A stretch of 64,000 nt of DNA from Deltaproteobacteria bacterium (GTDB lineage: Bacteria > Myxococcota > Myxococcia > SLRQ01). The position numbers were made by a program, and so were the translations under genes. The number at the start of each line of letters is the position of its first letter. Positions within the stretch are counted from its first letter, which is position 1. Of the stretch, positions 32,533 to 39,636 are shown piece by piece. The stretch covers positions 124,001 through 188,000 of the forward strand of contig JARGFU010000010.1 in assembly GCA_029210625.1 (NCBI GenBank). Reading direction: 5' to 3'. The notes under the pieces were generated by a model. The model did not search any database, was not told the origin of the DNA, and saw nothing but the letters and a program-made list of their open reading frames with translations.

Positions 32533-33766
32533 TCCCCTCGCCGTACGCCCTCCCCGGGGAGGGCGCCTCCACACCCGGCGCCGGGCGCTGCAGCTCTTCA
32601 CCTCGCTCGCCCTGATCCTGGCGCCCTTCCTCGACCTCCTGCGCTTCGACCTCGAGGGCGGGCGGCTGATCCTCTTCCGTACCTCCTTCCACCTCAGCGA
32701 GATGGGGCCGATCTACGCCCTGCTCCTGCTCTGCATGCTGCTGATCTTCGCGGGGGCGCTGATCTACGGGCGGCTCTGGTGTGGCTGGATGTGCCCCCAG
32801 ACCACCCTCTCCGAGCTGGCGGCCACGATCGAGCGGGCCCTCCTCCTCGGGACCAAGCGCAGCCCGGGCCGCAAGGCCCTCTCCAAGGTGCTGATCCTGC
32901 TGGTCGCCGCCGGGGTGGCCACGAGCCTGATCTCCTACTTCGTGCCGCCCGCCCGCCTGATCGCGCCGACCCTGCCGGTCGCCGTCACCTGGGCGGTCTT
33001 CTTCGGCATCCTCGCCTTCGACCTGCTCTGGGTGCGCCACGACTTCTGCTTCAGCGTCTGCCCCTACGGCATCCTCCAGGGGGTGGTGCAGGACGAGCGC
33101 ACCCTGGGGGTCACCTTCGGCCGGGACCTCTCCGGCTACTGCGTGAGCTGCAAGGCGTGCGTGCGCTCCTGCTTCATGGGCATCGACATCCGCGAGTCGC
33201 CCTTCGATCCCCAGTGCCTCAACTGCGGGGACTGCGTGGACTCGATCAACGAGTCCCACGAGCGCCGCGGCATCCCCCTGATCACCGGCTTCGCCTACGG
33301 TCCGCAGACCTCGAGCTGGCCGCTCCCCTTGCTGGCGCTGGGCATCGTCGACTTCCGGCGGGTGGCGGTCGTCGTGCTCATCGCCGTGGTCGGGACCGTC
33401 TCGGCCTTCCTCCTCATGGGCCGGGCGCCCATCGACGGGACCATCTCGCCCCGCTTCGATCTGCAGGCCCTCGCCGACGGCCGGGTCGCGAACCACTACA
33501 ACGTCAGCGTCACCAACCACACCCCGGCCCAGGTGAAGGTGAAGGTCGCGGCCGGGGGGGTCCCCGGCCTGCGCGTGCTCCAGCCCACCAGCGCCGTGGA
33601 GATCCCCGCCGGGAAGCGCCAGCACCTCGAGCTGATCCTCGACGCGAGCTGCGCGGGCCTTGAGAGCGGCGCCCACCCGATCACGGTCGAGCTCGACGCC
33701 TCCCTCGCCGAGGGGCCCCAGGCGCTGCCGACCCGCTTCTTCATCCCCGGGAAGGACTGCTCATGA
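32519..33766 (+). CDS. ccoG: CcoG-like membrane ferredoxin, cbb3 maturation
   Basis: 415 aa. CcoG (RdxA/FixG) reduces copper during cbb3 assembly. Membrane helices at about 28-45, 65-85, 118-140, 155-175 and 280-300; the CGWMCPQ motif after helix 2 and CxxxCPYG follow the family. First ferredoxin site CVSCKACVRSC is complete. The second, CLNCGDCVDSIN, lacks the fourth Cys (Ile at the position expected three residues after the third Cys plus one), so that cluster may be [3Fe-4S]-like, use another ligand or be degenerate. A C-terminal Ig-like periplasmic domain follows (about 320-415). ATG overlaps the previous gene by 14 bp; stop overlaps the next ATG. Confidence 0.88.
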   Translation: MPAPDPLAVRPPRGGRLHTRRRALQLFTSLALILAPFLDLLRFDLEGGRLILFRTSFHLSEMGPIYALLLLCMLLIFAGALIYGRLWCGWMCPQTTLSELAATIERALLLGTKRSPGRKALSKVLILLVAAGVATSLISYFVPPARLIAPTLPVAVTWAVFFGILAFDLLWVRHDFCFSVCPYGILQGVVQDERTLGVTFGRDLSGYCVSCKACVRSCFMGIDIRESPFDPQCLNCGDCVDSINESHERRGIPLITGFAYGPQTSSWPLPLLALGIVDFRRVAVVVLIAVVGTVSAFLLMGRAPIDGTISPRFDLQALADGRVANHYNVSVTNHTPAQVKVKVAAGGVPGLRVLQPTSAVEIPAGKRQHLELILDASCAGLESGAHPITVELDASLAEGPQALPTRFFIPGKDCS

Positions 33767-33891
33767 AGCACCTCATCACCGGCATCATCGTCGTCTTCGT
33801 CGGCATCATGGCCACGGTCTGGATCGTCGCCGAGCGGACCGATCCCAAGATGCTCCCCCAGCCCACCAACTTCGCGGAGCCGCTGAAGTGA
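33763..33891 (+). CDS. Small 42-aa membrane protein in the cbb3 assembly cluster
   Basis: 42 aa, a very short gene. ATG overlaps the ccoG stop (ATGA) and its stop overlaps the GTG of the next gene (GTGA), so it is certainly placed for coupled translation. One membrane helix (about 4-24), then a short polar tail with DPKMLPQPTNF. It takes the position where ccoH stands in ccoGHIS clusters but is far too short to be CcoH. Function unknown; possibly a small subunit or assembly peptide. Confidence 0.65.
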   Translation: MKHLITGIIVVFVGIMATVWIVAERTDPKMLPQPTNFAEPLK

Positions 33892-34580
33892 CCCTCGCGT
33901 TGATGGTCGCTGCGGCCACCACCGGCCTCCTCGGCTCGCTCCACTGCGCGGGCATGTGCGGGCCCCTCGCCCTGGCCATCGGGACCGGCAGCGATCACCC
34001 CCTCGGCCGGCTGCTCCTCTTCGTCACCGGCAAGGCGGGAACCTACGCGATCCTCGGGACCATCGCCGGCCTCCTCGGCGCCGCCTTCGGCGCGGCCTCG
34101 AGCAAGACCGTCCTGGGGGAGAGCGGCCTGGCCTGGGTGGCCCTGGTCGCCGGCACCCTGATGATCGGCCTGGGGGTCCAGAACCTCTGGCGGCGGCTGG
34201 CGCCGAGGCCGGGCTCGAGGCCCTCGGCGATCAGCCTGCTCCTGGGCAAGGTCCTGCGCACCCGCAGCCCCTGGTCGCCGGTGGTGGCGGGCGCCCTCAC
34301 CGGCCTGCTGCCCTGCGGGCTGACCTGGGCCATGACCGCCCAGGCCCTCGCCGCGGGCTCGGCCCTCTCCGGCGCCCTGGTGATGGCCGCCTTCGGGGCG
34401 GGCACCGCGCCGGCGATGGTGGTCTCGGGGTGGCTGGGCAGCCGCCTCTCGGGGACCTCCCGGCGCCAGGGCGAGATCCTCGCGGCCAGCGCGGTGATCG
34501 CGATGGGCGCGGTGGCGATCTGGCGCGGCGTGATGATCTTGAGCGCCGATCCCGCCGCCGCGGCCTCCTGCTGTCACTAG
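33888..34580 (+). CDS. SafE/DsbD-like membrane protein, predicted metal-export or cbb3 assembly factor
   Basis: 230 aa from GTG 33888 (overlaps the previous stop). About six hydrophobic helices. N-terminal GLLGSLHCAGMCGPLALAI is the hallmark of the sulfite exporter TauE/SafE (DsbD-2) family, with a second conserved LTGLLPCGL in the middle. Family members are regularly encoded beside copper ATPases and cbb3 genes and have been proposed to move thiol reductant or metal. The Cys-rich C-terminus (ASCCH) is a possible metal-binding tail. ATG 33903 is an alternative start. Confidence 0.8.
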   Translation: MTLALMVAAATTGLLGSLHCAGMCGPLALAIGTGSDHPLGRLLLFVTGKAGTYAILGTIAGLLGAAFGAASSKTVLGESGLAWVALVAGTLMIGLGVQNLWRRLAPRPGSRPSAISLLLGKVLRTRSPWSPVVAGALTGLLPCGLTWAMTAQALAAGSALSGALVMAAFGAGTAPAMVVSGWLGSRLSGTSRRQGEILAASAVIAMGAVAIWRGVMILSADPAAAASCCH

Positions 34581-34601
34581 GTCGTCTGGTAGCCTCGCGC
34601 C

Positions 34602-36980
34602 GTGGAGAGCCAGGCCTGCACCCTCTGCGGCACCCCGACCCCCCGGCCCGAGGACGCCTTCTGCTGTGAGGGCTGCGCCCGGGTGGCCGAGATCCTCGAG
34701 AGCTCGGGCTACGCCGGGGACGTCCGGCAGGCGCCGGCCTTCCTCCAGGCCCAGCGCGCCGGGCTCATCCCCGTGGAGGGCAGCGCGGCGCCCGGGCGCG
34801 CCCCCGGCCCCGCGCTCGCGCTCGACGAGGCCCAGGCCCGGGAGTGCCCCCTCGAGATCGACGGGATGTGGTGCCCCTCCTGCGCCTGGCTCATCGAGCA
34901 CACCCTGCGGACCACGCCGGGAGTGATCAGCGCGGAGGTCTCCTTCCTCGCCGATCGGGCGGACATCCGCTTCGACCCGGCGCAGGTGGGCAAGGAGAGC
35001 CTCGAGGGTCGGGTGAAGGAGCTGGGCTACGCGGTGAAGGCTCTGGGCTCGGCCCGGGAGACCCGGGGCGCCTGGATCCGCTTCGGGATCTCGGCCGTCC
35101 TCTTCGCCAACGTGATGATGATCTCCTACGCCTACTACGGCTATCGCAGCAGCCCGGTGCCGGAGGTCGTCGCCTCGCTCCTGCCCTGGCTACTGGCGCT
35201 GCTGACCGCGCCGATCCTCTTCGGCGCCGGCTGGTCGATCCTGCGGCGGGGCGTGCTGGCCCTGCGCTTTCGCAGCGTCACCATGGACACCCTCATCACC
35301 GCGGCGGCGCTCTCGGCCTTCGCCTACAGCCTGCAGGCGGCCTGGGCCGGGACCAACGATCTCTACTTCGACGTCACCGCCGCCCTGGTTACCTTCTGGC
35401 TCCTGGGCCGGCTCATCGAGCAGAGCGCCTTTCGCAAGGCGGTGGAGACCACCGACGCCGTCCGCCGCCTCCTGCCCCGCAAGGCCCGCCGGCTGGAGGG
35501 CGGCGAGCCCCGCTGGGTGGACGTCGTCGAGCTGCAGCCGGGCGATCGTCTGCGGGTGGCGGCCGGGGAGCGGGTGCCGGTGGACGGACGCCTCCTCTCC
35601 GAGGAGGCGACGGTCAGCACCGCCATCGTCGACGGCGAGCCGCGCCCGCGGACGGTGCGGGCCGGGGACGCGATCCCCGGCGGGGCGACCGTGGGCGCCG
35701 CCGCCCTCGAGCTGGAGGTCGCCGCGGTGGCCGACGCCTCGATGCTCGCCCGCGTGGCGGACCACGTCGCCGCGGTGGCCGCCCGCACCGGCGAGGAGGC
35801 GACGATCACCGATGCGCTGGCGCGGGCGCTCCTGCCGGTGGTGATCGTCCTCTCGCTGTGCACGGGCGCCTACTGGATCACCCAGGGGGCCGAGTTCCCG
35901 GTCGCATTCGAGCGCGCCCTGGCGGTCCTCGTCGTCTCCTGTCCCTGCGCCCTGGCGGTGGCCGCGCCCCTGGCCCGGGTGGTGACCGCGACCTTTCTCG
36001 CCCGCCGGGGGGTGGTGGTGCGCGGGGAGGGCGCGGTGGACGCCGCTGGCCGGGCCCTCGAGGTGGCCTTCGACAAGACGGGCACCCTGACCCGGGGCGA
36101 GATGAGCGTGGCCGAGGTGCGCTGCGAGGGCATCGAGCGCGGGGCGCTCCTCCGCATCCTGGCCGCCCTGGAGGAGCGGGCCGGTCACCCCATCGCCTTC
36201 GCCATCTCCCGGGAGGTCGAGGGCGAGGCGCTCCCGGAGGTCGAGGGCGTCCGCGTCGAGGCCGGGCGGGGGGTGCGGGGGCGCCACGAGGGCGCCCTGC
36301 TCCTGGCCGGCAGGCCCGACTGGGTGGTGGAGGAGTCCTCGCCCGCGCCGCCGGCCCTCGCCGGGGCCATCGAGGCGGCGCGCGAGGCAGGGCGGCCGGC
36401 CATCGCCGTCGCCCGGGAGGGCCGGGTGATCGCCACCCTGGCCTTCGACGATCCGATCCGCGGGGAGGCGGCGGCGACCGTGGAGCGGCTCCACGCCCTC
36501 GGGCTGCACACGGCGGTGCTCTCCGGCGACGCCGGGCGGGCCGTGGCGGCGCTGGCCGCCGAGGTGGGGGTGGGGGAGGGCCACGGTGATCTGCTCCCCG
36601 AGGACAAGGCCGCCTGGCTCGAGGAGCGGCACGCGGCCACCGGCGAGCGGCCGATCTTCGTGGGAGACGGGGTCAACGACGCCCCTGCCCTCGCGGCCGG
36701 CGTCGGGGTGGCCGTGGCGGCCGGGACCGACTTCGCCCGGGAGACCGCCGCGGTGCTGCTCCTCGACGCCGACCTCGGCCGCCTGGTGGGCTTCGTCGAG
36801 GCCGCCCGCCGGATGCGGCGGATCATCAAGCAGAACCTCGCCTGGGCCTTCGCCTACAACGTGGTGGCCGTCGCCCTGGCGGCCTCCGGCAACCTCGATC
36901 CGGTGATCGCCGCCGGGGCCATGGTGAGCAGCAGCGTGCTGGTCACGATGAACTCCCTGCGCTTGCGCCGCCCGGCCTAG
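34602..36980 (+). CDS. ccoI: Copper-transporting P-type ATPase, cbb3 type
   Basis: 792 aa from GTG 34602. CcoI (FixI/CopA2) exports copper for insertion into the cbb3 CuB site. The N-terminus has a zinc-ribbon-like CTLC and FCCEGC (residues 6-25), then an HMA domain with MWCPSC (about 88-94). Eight membrane helices; the transport motif SCPCALA (about 446-452), phosphorylated Asp in DKTGTLT (about 491), GHPIAF-type ATP site (about 527), and GDGVNDAPAL hinge. All catalytic motifs intact. A TAGCCT hexamer precedes the start by 6 nt and no Shine-Dalgarno is seen, although the gene lies 21 bp after its neighbour. Its stop is shared in CTAG with the convergent ZIP gene. Confidence 0.93.
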   Translation: MESQACTLCGTPTPRPEDAFCCEGCARVAEILESSGYAGDVRQAPAFLQAQRAGLIPVEGSAAPGRAPGPALALDEAQARECPLEIDGMWCPSCAWLIEHTLRTTPGVISAEVSFLADRADIRFDPAQVGKESLEGRVKELGYAVKALGSARETRGAWIRFGISAVLFANVMMISYAYYGYRSSPVPEVVASLLPWLLALLTAPILFGAGWSILRRGVLALRFRSVTMDTLITAAALSAFAYSLQAAWAGTNDLYFDVTAALVTFWLLGRLIEQSAFRKAVETTDAVRRLLPRKARRLEGGEPRWVDVVELQPGDRLRVAAGERVPVDGRLLSEEATVSTAIVDGEPRPRTVRAGDAIPGGATVGAAALELEVAAVADASMLARVADHVAAVAARTGEEATITDALARALLPVVIVLSLCTGAYWITQGAEFPVAFERALAVLVVSCPCALAVAAPLARVVTATFLARRGVVVRGEGAVDAAGRALEVAFDKTGTLTRGEMSVAEVRCEGIERGALLRILAALEERAGHPIAFAISREVEGEALPEVEGVRVEAGRGVRGRHEGALLLAGRPDWVVEESSPAPPALAGAIEAAREAGRPAIAVAREGRVIATLAFDDPIRGEAAATVERLHALGLHTAVLSGDAGRAVAALAAEVGVGEGHGDLLPEDKAAWLEERHAATGERPIFVGDGVNDAPALAAGVGVAVAAGTDFARETAAVLLLDADLGRLVGFVEAARRMRRIIKQNLAWAFAYNVVAVALAASGNLDPVIAAGAMVSSSVLVTMNSLRLRRPA

Positions 36981-37777
36981 AGGAGCTGCAGGGTGATGGC
37001 CATGACGGCCATCCCCGCGATGAGCCCGTAGAGGCTCTCGTGTCCCTGGCCGTACTTCTTCGCGTTCGGGAGCATCTGGTCCAGGGAGATGAAGACCATC
37101 ACCCCGGCCACCCCGGAGTAGACCAGCCCCTGCAGGCTGTCCGAGAGGAAGGGGGCGAGCAGCGCCCAGCCCAGGAGGGCGCCGATGGGCTCCGAGATCC
37201 CCGAGAGGAAGGAGAAGATGAAGGCCTTGCGCTTGCTCCCGGTGGCGTAGAGCACGGGCACGGAGATCGAGATGCCCTCGGGGATGTTGTGGAGGGCCAC
37301 GGCGATCGCGATGGAGACGCCCACCGCGGGATCGTTCACGGCCGCGAAGAAGGTGGAGATCCCCTCCGGGAAGTTGTGGACGCCCACCGCCAGCGCGGTG
37401 AAGAGCCCGAGGCGCTCGAGGTGCTTGCCGTCGCCCGCCGGGAGCTCCACGTCCTCGAGGAGGACCGCGTCGTGGGGGTTCTCGTAGGAGGGCACCAGGA
37501 GGTCGATGGCGAAGATGAGGAGGATGCCCACGAAGAAGGCGATCATGCTCCACCAGCCGCTGGCGCTCTCGCCGAGGTCGCCGATGAGCAGCTCTCGCCC
37601 GCCGGGCAGCATCTCCACGAAGGCGATGTAGATCATCACGCCCGCCGAGAAGCCCAGGGTCGCCGAGAGGAAGCCGGGGTGGCTGCGCTTGCCGAAGAAG
37701 GCGATGGTCGAGCCGATACCCGTGGAGAGTCCGGCGAGGAGCGTCAGCCCAAGTGCGAGTAGAATCCTGTTGTCCAT
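36977..37777 (-). CDS. zupT: ZIP-family divalent metal transporter (ZupT-like)
   Basis: 266 aa, about eight helices, the size of ZupT. Metal-site helices: VGVHNFPEGIST (helix 4) and VALHNIPEGISI (helix 5), the paired HNxPEG motifs of ZIP proteins that import zinc or iron. An acidic cytoplasmic loop (about residues 100-120) lies between helices 3 and 4. The gene is convergent with ccoI and the two stops share CTAG. It is separate from the respiratory operon; the metal it moves is not decided by sequence. Confidence 0.92.
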   Translation of the reverse strand: MDNRILLALGLTLLAGLSTGIGSTIAFFGKRSHPGFLSATLGFSAGVMIYIAFVEMLPGGRELLIGDLGESASGWWSMIAFFVGILLIFAIDLLVPSYENPHDAVLLEDVELPAGDGKHLERLGLFTALAVGVHNFPEGISTFFAAVNDPAVGVSIAIAVALHNIPEGISISVPVLYATGSKRKAFIFSFLSGISEPIGALLGWALLAPFLSDSLQGLVYSGVAGVMVFISLDQMLPNAKKYGQGHESLYGLIAGMAVMAITLQLL

Positions 37778-37838
37778 GATCGGGCGCGCCCGGAACCCTC
37801 GTCTACACCTTCGGGTCCCGTCTCCTCAAGGCGCAAGG

Positions 37839-37844
37839 TAGAGT
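37839..37844 (+). promoter_or_regulatory. -10-like element (TAGAGT) upstream of the MOSC gene
   Basis: TAGAGT ends 7 nt before ATG 37852. Because it overlaps an alternative GTG at 37843, it supports ATG 37852 as the true start. No Shine-Dalgarno at a good distance. Confidence 0.35.
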
Positions 37845-37851
37845 GACCCCC

Positions 37852-38502
37852 ATGCACCTGGCCTCGATCCACGTCGGCCGACCGCGGGCGGTGAGCTGGC
37901 AGGGAAAGACCCTCCAGACGGCCATCTTCAAGGAGCGGGCCGGGGGTCCGGTGCGGGCCGCCTTCGGCCGCCTCGAGGGGGACGAGTCGGCTCACAAGGA
38001 GGTCCACGGCGGGGAGTACTCGGCCGCCTACTCCTACGCCTCCGAGCACTACGCCTTCTGGCGGGCCGAGCTCGCGCGGGCCGAGCTCGCCCCGGCGGCC
38101 TTCGGAGAGAACCTCTCCACGGTGGGCCTCGACGAGGCCGAGGTCTGCGTCGGTGACCGCTACCGCTTCGGTGAGGTGCTGCTCCAGGCGACCCAGCCCC
38201 GGATCCCCTGCGCCAAGCTGGAGATGGCGACCGGGACTCCCGGCATGATCGAGCGCTTCTCGGCCTCCGGCCGCTGGGGGATCTACTGGAGGGTCCTCGA
38301 GGAGGGGGTGCTTCGAGAGGGCGACCGCATCGAGTGCGTCTCCGTGGATCCCGCCCGGCTGCCGATGTCGCTCTTCTACGACTACGAGTCCGCTCCCCGC
38401 GCCCTCCTCGAGGCGACCCTCGAGCACGAGGCCCTGCACCCGATGTGGCGCAAGCGGATCCGCCAGCGGTTGAACAAGCAAGACGAGGGTCCGTCGAACT
38501 GA
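37852..38502 (+). CDS. MOSC domain protein (YiiM-like)
   Basis: 216 aa. MOSC proteins bind or transfer molybdenum cofactor or sulfur-containing groups; the YiiM branch reduces N-hydroxylated base analogues. Seen here: N-terminal SIHVGRP, HKEVHGGEYSAAYSY, GENLSTVGL and QPRIPCAKL with the conserved Cys. A C-terminal three-helix tail as in YiiM ends the protein. Start chosen as ATG 37852 (see the -10-like element); GTG 37843 is a less likely alternative. No partner gene is apparent. Confidence 0.85.
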   Translation: MHLASIHVGRPRAVSWQGKTLQTAIFKERAGGPVRAAFGRLEGDESAHKEVHGGEYSAAYSYASEHYAFWRAELARAELAPAAFGENLSTVGLDEAEVCVGDRYRFGEVLLQATQPRIPCAKLEMATGTPGMIERFSASGRWGIYWRVLEEGVLREGDRIECVSVDPARLPMSLFYDYESAPRALLEATLEHEALHPMWRKRIRQRLNKQDEGPSN

Positions 38503-38527
38503 CAAGCGCCCGGCCTTGCCGTAGGTT
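38499..38527 (+). promoter_or_regulatory. Sigma-70-type promoter candidate
   Basis: CTGACA (38499-38504), 17-bp spacer, TAGGTT (38522-38527). It would start transcription near 38534, 50 bp before ATG 38586. It overlaps the end of the MOSC gene by four bases. Confidence 0.4.
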
Positions 38528-38585
38528 GGCGGGGTCTTCGATGGCCAATGCGCCCGTGGGTGGGCGCCCGGAGGACAGGACGACC

Positions 38586-39566
38586 ATGCGCTCCACGACC
38601 CGCTTCTTCGCTCCAGTCGGGCTCCTGACCCTTCTCCTCGGCGCCCTCCTCCTCCCGCGGCCGGCTCCGGCCTTCTACAACGTGAAGGCGGGGGATCCGG
38701 TCCCCGCCGACGCCCTGCCCACCTTGACCGGCGACGAGGCCCGGCTCTGGGTGGAGGGCGTGGACGCCAGCGTCTTCGTCTTCTTCAAGCCCGATCAGCC
38801 CAACTCGGTGACCGCCCTGGAGGCCGTGGCCAAGCTGCCCGAGGCGATGTCCGGCAAGAAGCTCCACATCGTCGCCGTCGTGAGCACCACGTACGAGGAG
38901 GAGCAGATCGAGACCGCCCTGGCCAAGGCCGGCTTCGAGGGGCCGGTCATGTTCGACCTGGACGACGAGTTCTACGGGAAGCTCGGCGCCGTGCTCACTC
39001 CGGCGATCGGGATCACCTCTTCGGAGGGCAAGCTGGTGCACTACCAGGCCTTCCACCAGCTGAACCTCGGCCGGATCCTCCAGGCCCACCTCCAGCACCA
39101 CTTCGGCGAGCTCGACGACGAGGGCCTGAAGCGGGTGCTCGAGCCCCCGAAGGCCACCCAGGGGGGCGACGGCGCGATCGCCCGCCGGCGGGTGAACATG
39201 GGGCGGATGCTCTTGATGGCCAAGAAGCTGGAGAAGGCCCTCAAGATGGCGGACGAGGCCATCGAGAAGGATCCCGAGTTCGTGGGCGGCCACGCCCTGC
39301 GCGCCGCGGTGCTGGCGGCGGGGGAGAACTGCAAGGGGGCCCGCGCCAGCCTGAAGAAGGCCGTCGCGCTGGATCCCGAGCACGAGCTCGTCCTCCAGGC
39401 CCAGGAGGCCTGCCCGGAGAAGGCGGGCGGGAAGAAGGAGGCCAAGGCCGAGCCCGGAGCCAAGGCCGAGCCGAGGGCGAAGCCCGAGGAGAAGCCCGAG
39501 GCGAAGGCGGAGGAGAAGCCCGAGGCGAAGGCCGAAGAGAAGGCCGAGGAGAAGCCCGCAGAGTAG
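38586..39566 (+). CDS. Exported thioredoxin-fold protein with TPR-like helices and EAK-rich tail
   Basis: 326 aa. Signal peptide 1-28 (cleaved near APAF). Residues about 40-165 follow a thioredoxin/TlpA fold: VFVFFKPDQPNSVTALEAV is the motif region of the active-site helix, but the CxxC pair is replaced by DQPN, so it cannot be a disulfide reductase. Residues 175-280 form TPR-like helices (AIARRRVNMGRMLLMAKKLEKAL). The last 45 residues are a Glu-Ala-Lys-Pro repeat tail, likely disordered or coiled. A binding or chaperone role outside the cytoplasm is the best guess. Start chosen for the signal peptide. Confidence 0.72.
   Translation: MRSTTRFFAPVGLLTLLLGALLLPRPAPAFYNVKAGDPVPADALPTLTGDEARLWVEGVDASVFVFFKPDQPNSVTALEAVAKLPEAMSGKKLHIVAVVSTTYEEEQIETALAKAGFEGPVMFDLDDEFYGKLGAVLTPAIGITSSEGKLVHYQAFHQLNLGRILQAHLQHHFGELDDEGLKRVLEPPKATQGGDGAIARRRVNMGRMLLMAKKLEKALKMADEAIEKDPEFVGGHALRAAVLAAGENCKGARASLKKAVALDPEHELVLQAQEACPEKAGGKKEAKAEPGAKAEPRAKPEEKPEAKAEEKPEAKAEEKAEEKPAE
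39433..39563 (+). repeat. Low-complexity coding repeat (Lys/Glu/Ala/Pro tail)
   Basis: DNA is made of irregular repeats of GAGAAGCCCGAGGCGAAG-like units encoding the C-terminal tail of the thioredoxin-fold protein. Repeat number can vary without breaking the fold. Confidence 0.6.
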
Positions 39567-39636
39567 TCGGCAACCCCGCCGGCCCCGAGCGGCTATGATG
39601 GTGGCTTCTGGCCGCCCTCGGACCTGGAGCCCGCTC

